Part shown: positions 8,747-16,927 of the stretch, piece after piece
Numbering within the stretch: the stretch's first letter is position 1
Layout: every line of letters starts with the position of its first letter
DNA from: Butyrivibrio sp. M55
Lineage (GTDB): Bacteria; Bacillota; Clostridia; Lachnospirales; Lachnospiraceae
Direction of reading: 5' to 3'
Assembly: GCF_900116865.1 (NCBI RefSeq)
Contig: NZ_FPCD01000004.1
Coordinates: forward strand, 124,001-188,000
DNA: 64,000 nucleotides
Program-made: the position numbers and the translations under genes
The notes under the pieces: model-generated
What the model saw: the letters and a program-made list of their open reading frames with translations, nothing else
What the model was told of the DNA's origin: nothing
Database searches by the model: none

Positions 8747-8776
8747 TTGAGACATTGTGCAGGGGTGGTATAAAAT
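8747..8776 (+). promoter_or_regulatory. sigma-A-type promoter of tcdA
   Basis: TTGAGA at 8747-8752, then TATAAA at 8769-8774 (16-bp spacer) or TAAAAT at 8771-8776 (18-bp spacer). It lies 50 bp before the tcdA start. Confidence 0.55.
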
Positions 8777-8826
8777 GAAATCGGTGTATATGTATCGGCA
8801 CAAATATAGGTAGTAGGAGACTTGGT

Positions 8827-9537
8827 ATGAGCGAGCGATTTTCCAGAACTGAATTATTACTGGGAAGTGAGGCGGTTGAAAGATTGTCTCAAAAAAGAGT
8901 TGCGATTTTCGGCGTCGGAGGCGTAGGCGGATACGTGTGTGAAGCCCTTGTAAGGAGTGGTATCGGCACGTTTGATATATGCGATAAGGATACTGTTTCA
9001 GTGTCTAATATAAACAGGCAGATCATTGCCACAACCAAGACTGTAGGAATGCCCAAGGTCGAAGTGATGAAGGAGAGAATGAAGGATATCAATCCAGACG
9101 TTATCGTTAATGTCCATGAGTGTTTCTTTCTTCCGGAGAATGCGGATTCATTTCCTTTTGAAGAATATGATTATGTGGTGGATGCGGTAGATACCGTAAC
9201 TGCGAAGATTGAGATAATAATGCGGGCAAAAGAGAAGGGCGTTCCCGTTATAAGTTCCATGGGAGCGGGGAATAAGATTTCACCGTGTGGATTTAAGGTT
9301 GCAGATATTTCTAAGACCAAGATTGATCCTCTTGCACGCGTTATGAGACGTGAACTTAAAAAGCGTGGGATCGACAAGCTTAAGGTGGTTTATTCAGAGG
9401 AAGAACCAATGAAGCCTGCGTTTGAAGTAGAGAATGAAGCATCGCGCAGAAGTACGCCCGGAAGCATTGCTTTTGTGCCATCTGTAGCGGGACTTGTGAT
9501 TGCTTCAGAGGTTGTAAAAGACTTGATAAATAATTAA
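8827..9537 (+). CDS. tcdA: tRNA threonylcarbamoyladenosine dehydratase (TcdA/CsdL)
   Basis: A 236-residue member of the ThiF/MoeB/E1-like superfamily. The N-terminal nucleotide-binding glycine motif is VAIFGVGGVGG (about 26-36), followed by the ATP-contacting DKDTVSVSNINRQ. DAVDTVTAK and the late ASRRSTPGSIAFVPSVAGL are characteristic of TcdA/YgdL rather than of ThiF or MoeB. It activates and cyclises t6A37 to ct6A on ANN-decoding tRNAs using ATP. The gene is monocistronic between its own promoter and a strong terminator. Confidence 0.93.
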   Translation: MSERFSRTELLLGSEAVERLSQKRVAIFGVGGVGGYVCEALVRSGIGTFDICDKDTVSVSNINRQIIATTKTVGMPKVEVMKERMKDINPDVIVNVHECFFLPENADSFPFEEYDYVVDAVDTVTAKIEIIMRAKEKGVPVISSMGAGNKISPCGFKVADISKTKIDPLARVMRRELKKRGIDKLKVVYSEEEPMKPAFEVENEASRRSTPGSIAFVPSVAGLVIASEVVKDLINN

Positions 9538-9555
9538 ATCATTGAATGAATATAT

Positions 9556-9598
9556 AAGAGCCATGAGAAGAAATTATTCTTTTTCATGGCTCTTTTTT
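9556..9598. terminator. Bidirectional terminator between tcdA and metY
   Basis: AAGAGCCATGA pairs perfectly with TCATGGCTCTT, with an inner AAGAA/TTCTT extension, followed by a T run on the plus strand. It separates two convergent genes and could serve both. Confidence 0.85.
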
Positions 9599-9635
9599 CC
9601 TTATTATGCGCACCACCGGGCGTGTTTAGTTTTAC

Positions 9636-10913
9636 TTATGAAAGTGCATTCTTGATATCTGCGATAAGATCTTCCTTATCCTCAAGACCGCAAGACATAC
9701 GTACAAGACCTGCAGGAATTCCGGCTGCTTCAAGCTGCTCGTCTGTGAGCTGTCTGTGTGTTGATGTTGCAGGATTAAGGCAACATGTGCGTGCATCGGC
9801 AACGTGAGTCTCGATAGCAGCAAGTTTAAGCTTCTTCATGAAACTCTCGGCAGCGGCTCTTCCGCCTTTAAGCTCAAAGGATACGACACCGCATCCGCCG
9901 TTTGGAAGATATTTTTTTGCAAGTTCATAATACTTGTCGGATTCAAGTCCGGGATAGCTTACTTTTTCTACCTGAGGCTGCTCCTGAAGGAACTTAGCGA
10001 CTGCAAGTCCGTTCTCTACGTGCTTAGGCATACGAACATGAAGTGATTCAAGTCCGAGGTTTAAAAGGAATGCATTCTGAGGTGACTGGATGCAACCAAA
10101 GTCACGCATAAGCTGTGCTGTACACTTTGTTATGAAAGCACCTTCCTGTCCGAATTTCTCAGCGTATACGATTCCGTGATATGAATCGTCGGGCTGTGTA
10201 AGTCCGGGGAATTTGTCGGCATGAGCCATCCAGTCGAACTTACCGGAATCAACGATAGCGCCGCCAACGGCTGCTCCGTGTCCATCCATATATTTTGTTG
10301 TTGAATGAGTTACGATATCTGCACCCCACTCAATAGGTCTGCAATTAACAGGAGTAGGGAATGTATTGTCGACAACAAGAGGAACACCGTGTCTGTGTGC
10401 TGCGTTTGCAAACTTTTCTATATCAAGAACGGTAAGAGCAGGGTTAGCGATTGTTTCGCCAAATACGGCTCTTGTGTTGTCCTTAAATGCTGCATCAAGT
10501 TCTTCATCACTTGCATCGGGAGAAACAAAAGTAACTTCGATTCCCATCTTTGCCATAGTCACAGCAATGAGATTAAATGTTCCACCGTAGATGGAAGATG
10601 AGGCAACAATGTGACTTCCATATTCACATATATTAAATAACGCAAAGAAGTTAGCGGCCTGGCCTGATGATGTGAGCATTGCCGCACATCCGCCTTCGAG
10701 AGCTGCGATTTTTGCCGCAACATGGTCATTTGTGGGGTTCTGGAGTCTTGTATAGAAGTATCCTGAAGCTTCGAGGTCAAAGAGCTTACCCATGTCCTCA
10801 CTTGTATCATATTTAAAGGTTGTAGACTGAATAATAGGTATCTGACGGGGTTCTCCGTTGCCCGGGGTATAGCCTGCCTGTACGCATCTGGTTCCGATCT
10901 TTTGCTGGTCCAT
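9636..10913 (-). CDS. metY: O-acetylhomoserine sulfhydrylase (Cys/Met metabolism PLP enzyme)
   Basis: A 425-residue PLP enzyme of the Cys/Met metabolism family (fold type I). The substrate and PLP signatures are IPIIQSTTFKY, YTRLQNPTN, SSGQAAN, VVDNTFPTP and the PLP-binding lysine in HSTTKYMDGHG. Length and the QNP and TRTCCLNPA-like late blocks fit the O-acetylhomoserine (thiol)-lyase branch, which makes homocysteine from O-acetylhomoserine and sulfide. Cystathionine-type activities remain possible. AGGAGG lies about 7 bp before the ATG. It is monocistronic. Confidence 0.9.
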   Translation of the reverse strand: MDQQKIGTRCVQAGYTPGNGEPRQIPIIQSTTFKYDTSEDMGKLFDLEASGYFYTRLQNPTNDHVAAKIAALEGGCAAMLTSSGQAANFFALFNICEYGSHIVASSSIYGGTFNLIAVTMAKMGIEVTFVSPDASDEELDAAFKDNTRAVFGETIANPALTVLDIEKFANAAHRHGVPLVVDNTFPTPVNCRPIEWGADIVTHSTTKYMDGHGAAVGGAIVDSGKFDWMAHADKFPGLTQPDDSYHGIVYAEKFGQEGAFITKCTAQLMRDFGCIQSPQNAFLLNLGLESLHVRMPKHVENGLAVAKFLQEQPQVEKVSYPGLESDKYYELAKKYLPNGGCGVVSFELKGGRAAAESFMKKLKLAAIETHVADARTCCLNPATSTHRQLTDEQLEAAGIPAGLVRMSCGLEDKEDLIADIKNALS

Positions 10914-11096
10914 AATATCCTCCTGAAAATGTTCAAAATAAAATCATCATATATATTACCACATTAAAGTGTTGTTTGCGATTTGAACTCATGAAACCTG
11001 TTTGTAAATTATGTGAAAATATCTTTAAAATTGAAGCAACCATGCGATTATGGTACCATATTATTGTACGAAGCCAGTGTACATGCGGTTTTTTAA

Positions 11097-11163
11097 GTGT
11101 GCTGTCTTGTTGGGATTTAGAATTTTTATTGATTTATCATTAAAAGTCAACAAGACAGCACAC
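11097..11163. promoter_or_regulatory. Perfect 16-bp inverted repeat upstream of a small lipoprotein gene
   Basis: GTGTGCTGTCTTGTTG at 11097-11112 and its exact complement at 11148-11163 flank a 35-bp AT-rich spacer. No T run follows on either strand, so it is not a standard terminator. It ends 43 bp before the ATG of the lipoprotein gene and may be a leader hairpin or protein-binding site. The rest of the 293-bp gap between metY and the lipoprotein shows no ORF. Confidence 0.6.
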
Positions 11164-11206
11164 AAGGGGACAAATTGACGATTTCAGATTTGACAGGGAT
11201 ACGAAT

Positions 11207-11413
11207 ATGAAAAAAAGAATTTTACCATTAGTAATAGTACTTTCATTATGCCTGACCGGTTGTGGCAGGATCAGTCTTGTTTCAGAAAGAAAAGCACCTG
11301 AAAAGCCGAAAAGACTTATTGTTTTGGTAAAAGAGCGTGACAATTCAAATGCTTCCGAGGCAGAGTCAACAATCATTGCCGAGTACGACGATACTGACGA
11401 TTCCGAAGAATAA
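11207..11413 (+). CDS. Small predicted lipoprotein, unknown function
   Basis: 68 residues. The N-terminus is a clear lipoprotein signal (MKKRILPLVIVLSLC, lipobox LTGC with Cys at residue 19). The short mature part begins GRISLVSERKAPEKP and ends in an acidic tail (DDTDDSEE). No domain is recognisable. CAGGG about 8 bp before the ATG may be the ribosome site. The presence of a full lipobox, a structured upstream region and a strong terminator make it a real gene rather than a chance ORF. Confidence 0.7.
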   Translation: MKKRILPLVIVLSLCLTGCGRISLVSERKAPEKPKRLIVLVKERDNSNASEAESTIIAEYDDTDDSEE

Positions 11414-11432
11414 TAAGGATTTTCTGAAATGA

Positions 11433-11500
11433 AATAAGGACATTTTATTCTTTTTTCAAAGTCTGTACAGACAATTAGAGAAGAATGAAATGTCCTTATT
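11433..11500. terminator. Nested bidirectional stem-loop
   Basis: AATAAGGACATTT...AAATGTCCTTATT forms an outer stem. The loop holds a perfect 12-nt palindrome GTCTGTACAGAC at 11461-11472. It lies between the convergent lipoprotein and nadE genes and probably terminates both, although T runs on either side are short. Confidence 0.65.
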
Positions 11501-11517
11501 ATTTTCCGCTAAATAAA

Positions 11518-12267
11518 TTATTTTTTGTACATAGGAATAGTCTTAAGTTTGTGAAGGTTTATGTTGTGGAGACGGTCAATCTTTTCTCTGACAGCGTCGT
11601 CTTCGCAAACTCCCGTAATTATATATTTATCAAGAGTATCATAGGTAAATCCAAGCTTGTCTTCATCGGAGAGTCCGCATAATCCGTCCGAAGGAGTCTT
11701 GTGAATGAGTTCCTTTGGAAGTCCCAATGCATCTCCGATCATGCGCATTTCTGATACAAGAAAATCTGAGCAGGGGCTGAAGTCGCCTGCAGCATCACCG
11801 TATTTTGTTGAATATCCGACGTAGTCCTCAGACTTGTTGCATGTATTTGCAACGCGGCCACCGTTTGGAAGTGACTGTGCGATAGCATACAGTGTTGTCA
11901 TACGGATTCTCGGAGGTGTGTTGATGTTTGCATCATTTGACATGGTTACTCCGGCTTCTTCGAGAGCTTTTTTTTCTCCGTCGACAGCGGGAGCAATATT
12001 TACTGTGTATGTCTTGATATCGAGCAGTTCTGCGATTTTCTGTGAATCAGCAATATCTTTCTGTTCACCGTTTGGCATCATAACGCCTACGACTCTATCT
12101 TTTCCAAGTGCTTTAACAAGGAGTGCGGCAACGATTGTAGAGTCCTTACCGCCTGAAAGACCGATAACTGCGCTTGCGGTCTTTCCGTTTTCGTCAAACC
12201 AGTCGCGTATCCATTTTGTGATTTTTTCAATCTGCTCGTTAGGATCTATCTTAATCAAATTTTCCAT
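11518..12267 (-). CDS. nadE: NH3-dependent NAD+ synthetase
   Basis: 249 residues from the chosen start MENLIKID at 12267. That ATG is spaced about 7 bp from GAGAAGG, while an upstream in-frame ATG (12273) is too close to it and an earlier one would overlap pncB extensively. The ATP-pyrophosphatase P-loop SGGKDS is at about 38-43. NTCNKSEDYVGYSTKYGD and HKTPSDGL are NadE hallmarks. It amidates deamido-NAD with ammonia and ATP. The absence of a nitrilase domain marks the ammonia-dependent form. It is the last gene of a nicotinate salvage operon, 2 bp after pncB. Confidence 0.95.
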   Translation of the reverse strand: MENLIKIDPNEQIEKITKWIRDWFDENGKTASAVIGLSGGKDSTIVAALLVKALGKDRVVGVMMPNGEQKDIADSQKIAELLDIKTYTVNIAPAVDGEKKALEEAGVTMSNDANINTPPRIRMTTLYAIAQSLPNGGRVANTCNKSEDYVGYSTKYGDAAGDFSPCSDFLVSEMRMIGDALGLPKELIHKTPSDGLCGLSDEDKLGFTYDTLDKYIITGVCEDDAVREKIDRLHNINLHKLKTIPMYKK

Positions 12268-12269
12268 AA

Positions 12270-13475
12270 TCATACCTTCTCGTGAGTCATTCTCCAGTCG
12301 ATACATCTCTGAAGATAATCAACGTAATCGGGGTTCTTGCACATTCCTTTACCTTCTACGTCAGAAATCTTTGCAACGTCCTGTCCGTTACATGCGGTTG
12401 TCTTCATAACGATATTGAGTGCGGGAACCTTTGTGTCGTTTGCGATGTATGTTCCGATACCGAAAGCAACTTTTGCTTTTCCTTTGAAGTGAGCGTTGAT
12501 GTCGTTTGCACGCTTGAAATCAAGGCTGTCACTGAACAGGAGAGTCTTTGTTGTAGGATCGATTCCAAGGCTCTTGTAGTGGTTAATCATCTTTTCACCC
12601 CATTCGATCGGGTCTCCGCTGTCGTGACGAACACCTGAGAAAAGAGTTGAATAAGTGAGCTGGAAGTCGCGAAGGAAGCAGTCTGTTGTAATCGCATCGG
12701 TAAGAGCTGTTCCGTTTAGGATTCCGTATTCTTTTACCCAGTAGTCAAGAGCATACCAGTTTGAGTATGCGGGATTGTGCTTGTGATTGCCCTGACCTAC
12801 GCACATGATCCACTCGTGGGCCATTGTTCCGACGGGATTTACGCCGAGTTTTTTTGCTAAAAAGACATTTGAAGATCCAACAAATATTGAATTGCCGAGT
12901 TTGGATTCTTTGAGCTTTTTAACAGCAAGCTCCTGTGCTTCGGCTGAAAGCCTTCTTCTTAATCCGAATTCACTGAAAGCGCCGATATTGTATGTGTTAT
13001 CTGAAAGAAGCTTAATCTTTTCATCAAGTTTCTCTTCGAAAGAAGCCATGAGCTCCTTGTAATCGTAAGCCATTCTGAAATAAACTTCGTTTACGATGGC
13101 GAGAGTGGGAATCTCGTACATAGATGTGTTAAGCCATGTGCCGTTTGTCTCGATGGTAAGTCCGCATTCTGCATCGGTGCCTATTGTGAAGTCTTCATAT
13201 CTGGGGTGCCAGAGACGAAGGAAGTCTACGTAAGATTTTTTTATCCATGTGACTTTGGAAAGGTAAGTGAGTTCGTCTTCCTTGAATGTGAGATTGCAGT
13301 AAGCAAGAATCTGATTCTTGATCTCTTCAACCATCTCCTTGGTGAATTTCACGTCCTTATTCCTACACTTGAATGTCCATGTTGTAGTGTAGTCAGGGAA
13401 GTTGTGATAAATTGCCTGGCCCATTGAAAACTTGTAAAGGTCTGTTTCCAGAAGGCTTTGAATAATATTTTCCAT
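12270..13475 (-). CDS. pncB: Nicotinate phosphoribosyltransferase
   Basis: A 401-residue enzyme converting nicotinate, PRPP and ATP to nicotinate mononucleotide. The start TDLYKFSMGQAIYHNFP, the central MAHEWIM (containing the regulatory histidine region), FSGVRHDSGDP and LFSDSLDF are standard for the PncB family. GGAGCC about 6 bp upstream serves as ribosome site. It sits 29 bp after the adenylyltransferase-like gene and 2 bp before nadE, so the three should be co-transcribed and translationally coupled. Confidence 0.95.
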   Translation of the reverse strand: MENIIQSLLETDLYKFSMGQAIYHNFPDYTTTWTFKCRNKDVKFTKEMVEEIKNQILAYCNLTFKEDELTYLSKVTWIKKSYVDFLRLWHPRYEDFTIGTDAECGLTIETNGTWLNTSMYEIPTLAIVNEVYFRMAYDYKELMASFEEKLDEKIKLLSDNTYNIGAFSEFGLRRRLSAEAQELAVKKLKESKLGNSIFVGSSNVFLAKKLGVNPVGTMAHEWIMCVGQGNHKHNPAYSNWYALDYWVKEYGILNGTALTDAITTDCFLRDFQLTYSTLFSGVRHDSGDPIEWGEKMINHYKSLGIDPTTKTLLFSDSLDFKRANDINAHFKGKAKVAFGIGTYIANDTKVPALNIVMKTTACNGQDVAKISDVEGKGMCKNPDYVDYLQRCIDWRMTHEKV

Positions 13476-13504
13476 AATTGGCTCCTTTTTTGTATTCTAT
13501 TACA

Positions 13505-14023
13505 TTATTTGAGTTTTCCCGCTGATCTTAAGTATTCGAGAAAAACGCTGTTTATTTCGCTTTCATGTACGTCCGGATTGTTTCTTATCTCTGTTCCGGA
13601 GGTCTTTATCACTTGCCTGTCAACAAGAGTAAAAGTGTGATGGGGATAAATTTCTCCCAACTTGTCGACGTATGAAGGCTCGCCCGTATACCAGGTAAAG
13701 TGTGCGCTGTCAGGACTTATGCCTGCATTGGCAAAAAGTTCGTCGCCCCAGAGAACCCAGTTTTCATGGGTAAAAGTTCCGTCGAGACCGAGTTTTTTGT
13801 CATCAATCTTAATTACAATGACGCGGTCTTTCTCGTTTTTGTACATCTTTTCAACAAGTCGTATTCTTGTTTCGAAGTCGATGAAGTCGCGGCCTCTGTC
13901 AGTTTGATAACCGCAGACGGCGAGAATGATTTTGTCGTTTTCATCAAGAGCTCTTTTTATCAGGGACTCGTGCCCTTTGTGCATCGGTATGAAACATCCG
14001 AACACAATTCCAATATTTATCAT
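13505..14023 (-). CDS. NadR-like nicotinamide/nicotinate-nucleotide adenylyltransferase
   Basis: 172 residues, a single nucleotidyltransferase domain. GIVFGCFIPMHKGH holds the HxGH ATP-binding motif (HKGH, about 17-20), and TSGTEIRNNP is the ISSTxxR-like second motif. The VCGYQTDRGRDFIDFETRI and WYTGEP segments are NadR-like rather than NadD-like. The NadR helix-turn-helix and ribosylnicotinamide kinase domains are absent. As first gene of an operon with pncB and nadE it would supply the middle step (mononucleotide to dinucleotide) of NAD salvage. The preference for NMN or NaMN cannot be told; context favours NaMN. Confidence 0.85.
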   Translation of the reverse strand: MINIGIVFGCFIPMHKGHESLIKRALDENDKIILAVCGYQTDRGRDFIDFETRIRLVEKMYKNEKDRVIVIKIDDKKLGLDGTFTHENWVLWGDELFANAGISPDSAHFTWYTGEPSYVDKLGEIYPHHTFTLVDRQVIKTSGTEIRNNPDVHESEINSVFLEYLRSAGKLK

Positions 14024-14053
14024 TTCATTTCCTCTTGGTATTTCGTTTTGGGT

Positions 14054-14081
14054 ATTATATCACTTTTTTGTCAGGATTCAA
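14054..14081 (-). promoter_or_regulatory. sigma-A-type promoter of the NAD salvage operon
   Basis: On the minus strand, TTGAAT (14076-14081), a 16-bp spacer and a consensus TATAAT (14054-14059), about 30 bp before the adenylyltransferase start. Confidence 0.65.
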
Positions 14082-14150
14082 AAGAAAGGTAAAAAGTATG
14101 TTAATATGTACATAGTTTATTTGATTTAGACTGGCAGAAGGAGATTATGC

Positions 14151-15029
14151 ATGAGTTCAAAAGACAGAGTGCTGGATTTTTTGGAAAAAAATAAAGAGGA
14201 TTTTATCTCGGGAGAATTCATGGCGGAGAGTCTCGGACTGTCCAGAACCGCTGTGTGGAAGGCGATAAAGGAGCTTAGAAATCAGGGATATGTAATAGAA
14301 GCGTCCAGCAAAAAAGGATATATTCTGGGAACATCGAACGATATAATCTCGGAGTCTGGTATACTTGCGGAGCTTTCAACATATTCAGCCAATGTGTCAT
14401 CTGGAAAAAAAGAAAAGATTTATAGCGCGATCGTTTCATCTCACGGCATGATACATATACATGAAACGCTTGATTCGACCAACAGAACCGCGAAGGAGCT
14501 GGCGATAGCGGGAGCGTCCGGCGGAACGGTGGTCATTGCCAAGAGTCAGACCTTGGGAAAAGGAAGGAGAGAGCACGAATTCTTTTCTCCCGAGGGCGGA
14601 ATTTATATGAGTATAATTCTGACTCCCGAAATGCTTCCAAGTCTTGAACCCGACGTTATTACAGCGCTTGCGGGTGTTTCAGTTTGCGAAGCGGTGCAGG
14701 ATTTATGCGGGATAGAACCGAAGATAAAGCCTGTGAACGATCTATTCGTCGACGGTAAAAAAATCTGCGGAATCCTCACAGAGTCGGGAACAGAGTTCGA
14801 TACGGGAACGGTGCAGTGGATCGTTATCGGGATCGGTATAAATTTTGATTCCGATATGAGTCTATTTCCAAAAGACTTGCAAAGCATAGCGGGAGCGCTA
14901 TTTGAGCCGGGGAAATCTACGGTGACAAAGAACAGACTTATTGCTGCCATTATATGCAATCTTTCGAGGCTGAGCACAGAGAGTACAAAGGGAGTTTTGA
15001 AAGCATATAATGACAGAGTTATTAAGTGA
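14151..15029 (+). CDS. birA: Biotin-protein ligase / biotin operon repressor, lacking C-terminal domain
   Basis: 292 residues. An N-terminal winged helix (about 1-60, SGEFMAESLGLSRTAVWKAI) is followed by the BPL catalytic domain: HETLDSTN, the biotinyl-AMP loop GKGRREHEF (normally GRGR), FSPEGGIYMS, and KPVNDLFVDGKKICGIL with the catalytic Lys region. It ligates biotin to AccB and represses biotin genes. Family members continue about 45 residues past the equivalent of LKAYNDRVIK with an SH3-like domain. Here a TGA stop follows directly and bioB's end lies 20 bp on, so that domain is missing. AAGGAG is well placed before the ATG. Confidence 0.93.
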   Translation: MSSKDRVLDFLEKNKEDFISGEFMAESLGLSRTAVWKAIKELRNQGYVIEASSKKGYILGTSNDIISESGILAELSTYSANVSSGKKEKIYSAIVSSHGMIHIHETLDSTNRTAKELAIAGASGGTVVIAKSQTLGKGRREHEFFSPEGGIYMSIILTPEMLPSLEPDVITALAGVSVCEAVQDLCGIEPKIKPVNDLFVDGKKICGILTESGTEFDTGTVQWIVIGIGINFDSDMSLFPKDLQSIAGALFEPGKSTVTKNRLIAAIICNLSRLSTESTKGVLKAYNDRVIK

Positions 15030-15049
15030 TCTGCTTTAAGATAAATCAA

Positions 15050-16009
15050 TTATTCTGCGATTTCATATCCGAGCGCGCGGATGTTCTCAAGGTCTTTTTC
15101 CAAAGAGACACCCTTTACGGTCAGCATGTCGCCTGAGATTGTGGCATTTGAGCCGGATCTGAAAAATGATATCCCCGCATCCTCGATGATATCTCTTCCT
15201 GCCGCAAAGCGGATCTCGGAGTGTGGAAGGATGAATTTGAAAATGGCTATGATTCTTCTTAGTTCATCTTCTGACAGGTAGGGATAGGATTCCAGCGGAG
15301 TTCCTTTGATGGGCTTTAACATGTTGATAGGAACGGATTCGGGATTTACTTCTCTTAAAGCAAGTGCCATATCAATCCTGTCTTCCCAGCTTTCTCCGAC
15401 GCCGAAGATTCCTCCGCTGCAAAGTTCAAGTCCTGCTTCATGGACAAGTTTCATTACTTTTATTTTTTCATCGGTAGTGTGCGTTGTACATAACTTTCCA
15501 AAGTACTTCGGGCTTGTTTCGATATTGTTGTGCACGCGCTTAACTCCGGCTTTCTTTAATTCTTCTAAGTCTTCTTTTGATAAAAGTCCCAGAGATACGC
15601 ATGGGATAAGGTTTGTTTCCGATACGATTCCTCTTACGTTTTCACATATTTGTGAAAGCTCTTTGGAATTAACTTTTCTTCCCGATGAAACCTGGCAGTA
15701 GTGGGTTATTCCGGTTTTGTTACGCTTTTTTGCGTCAGCGACAACGTAATCTGTATCCCTGACTTTATATTCGGGGATATCTGCATTTGAACAGCTCGAC
15801 TGAGCGCAGAATTTGCAGTTCTCTGAGCAACGTCCGCCTTTTACACTCATGATGGCGCACATATCAAAATTGTTTCCGTTATTCTTTTTTCTTATCTCAT
15901 CTGCGGCAGAAGCGACTTCCTCGAGGTCTGCGTCTACCAGAAAAAGAGCTTCTTCTTTGGAAATTGTTGCATCGTTTAATACTTTCTCTTTCAATTCATT
16001 TACAGTCAT
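15050..16009 (-). CDS. bioB: Biotin synthase
   Basis: 319 residues from MTVNELKEK at 16009, chosen because AGGAGA lies 8 bp upstream. An in-frame ATG 42 bp earlier has no such site. It is a radical SAM enzyme that inserts sulfur into dethiobiotin. The [4Fe-4S] motif is CSENCKFC. The second-cluster ligands are the Cys of YCQVSSG, IPCVSLG and LCSGG plus the Arg of RFAAGR. The gene is convergent with birA and divergent from bioY. Other biotin genes (bioA, bioD, bioF) are not in the window. Confidence 0.96.
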   Translation of the reverse strand: MTVNELKEKVLNDATISKEEALFLVDADLEEVASAADEIRKKNNGNNFDMCAIMSVKGGRCSENCKFCAQSSCSNADIPEYKVRDTDYVVADAKKRNKTGITHYCQVSSGRKVNSKELSQICENVRGIVSETNLIPCVSLGLLSKEDLEELKKAGVKRVHNNIETSPKYFGKLCTTHTTDEKIKVMKLVHEAGLELCSGGIFGVGESWEDRIDMALALREVNPESVPINMLKPIKGTPLESYPYLSEDELRRIIAIFKFILPHSEIRFAAGRDIIEDAGISFFRSGSNATISGDMLTVKGVSLEKDLENIRALGYEIAE

Positions 16010-16094
16010 GTTTTGTCTCCTGTTAATGTTGCGATTAATGTCAAACGGCATGAAAATCGTATGTCGTTGCAGTTATGTTTGCCGATTGCATTTT

Positions 16095-16169
16095 AGTATA
16101 AGCAATAAAATAATATTGTCAACCTGTTTAGTAAACAAGGTTGACAATGCAAACGATAGAATATATACT
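16095..16169. promoter_or_regulatory. BirA operator with divergent bioB and bioY promoters
   Basis: ATTGTCAACC (16115-16124), 14 bp, then GGTTGACAAT (16139-16148): a perfect match to the Firmicute BirA operator layout. Both -35 boxes are embedded in it. Toward bioY: TTGACA (16141-16146), 17 bp, TATACT (16164-16169). Toward bioB on the minus strand: TTGACA (16117-16122), 16 bp, TATACT (16095-16100). The spacer TGTTTAGTAAACAA is itself dyadic. One BirA dimer would therefore shut both promoters. Confidence 0.93.
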
Positions 16170-16265
16170 TCCTAAGGTACATGCAAATAAATTTATTGTT
16201 TTCAGATTTTACGTGAGAAAACATAGAAAGATTCAATATCAGACAGACTGAAAGAAGGACAAACC

Positions 16266-16802
16266 ATGACTGAGCAGAGCAATAAGACCAAAAGACTTGT
16301 GATCAGTGCACTTTTTGCAGCACTATTATGTATAGGAGCATATATCAGCGTTCCGCTTCCGATTCCCGGAGCACCGCATATAACAATGATAAACTTCGTG
16401 CTGTTACTTATCGCGTTGTTATTCAACGTCGGAGAATCATTTCTCATCGTAGCGGTATGGATGCTTTTGGGAATTGTAGGCATTCCTGTATTCATTGGAG
16501 GAAAGGGAGGTATAGGCTATCTTATTCAGCCATGGGGAGCTTATACGTGGGCGTTTATTGTTGTGGCGGTACTTATTCCCCTTATCCGCGGAAAGTCCTA
16601 CAATCGAATCAGATATACCATCAGCGCCGTCATCGGAGTTGTGGTAATAGATATTATAGGAATGCTTTATCTTATGGCAATGTCACACTATAACTTAATT
16701 ACAGGCTTCACAATGGGATTCTTCCCTTTTATTGTACTCGATCTTATCAAAGCAGTCGTTGCAGCCCAGATAATCCCTGCATTTAAGAAGGTTCTTAAGT
16801 AA
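16266..16802 (+). CDS. bioY: BioY biotin transporter (ECF S component)
   Basis: A 178-residue membrane protein with six hydrophobic helices. The signatures are ISALFAALLCIGAYISVPLP near the N-terminus, GIPVFIGGKGGIGYLIQPWG and the GFFPFIVLDLIKAVVA C-terminal block. It binds biotin and works with the shared ECF ATPases EcfA1/A2 and EcfT, which are not in this window. AGAAGGAC precedes the ATG. Regulation by BirA is shown by the operator overlapping its promoter. Confidence 0.96.
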   Translation: MTEQSNKTKRLVISALFAALLCIGAYISVPLPIPGAPHITMINFVLLLIALLFNVGESFLIVAVWMLLGIVGIPVFIGGKGGIGYLIQPWGAYTWAFIVVAVLIPLIRGKSYNRIRYTISAVIGVVVIDIIGMLYLMAMSHYNLITGFTMGFFPFIVLDLIKAVVAAQIIPAFKKVLK

Positions 16803-16870
16803 CTAAATAATACATACATCTCGCCCGCCAAGTTAACTGTTTTGGAAATGTACTGATTTCAAAAGACCAA

Positions 16871-16916
16871 GATGCTTATATCTAATGTAAGAAAATCTTA
16901 TCAAATAAAAGCATTT
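16871..16916 (+). terminator. Possible weak terminator after bioY
   Basis: ATGCTT...AAGCAT and an inner TAAGA/TCTTA stem with internal mismatches, followed by TTTT. Imperfect, so only tentative. Confidence 0.3.
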
Positions 16917-16927
16917 TCACAGACAGC

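Noticed and set aside
16010..16051. Upstream in-frame ATG for bioB
   Set aside because: The later ATG at 16009 has AGGAGA 8 bp upstream, whereas the earlier one has no site and adds residues not seen at the start of biotin synthases.
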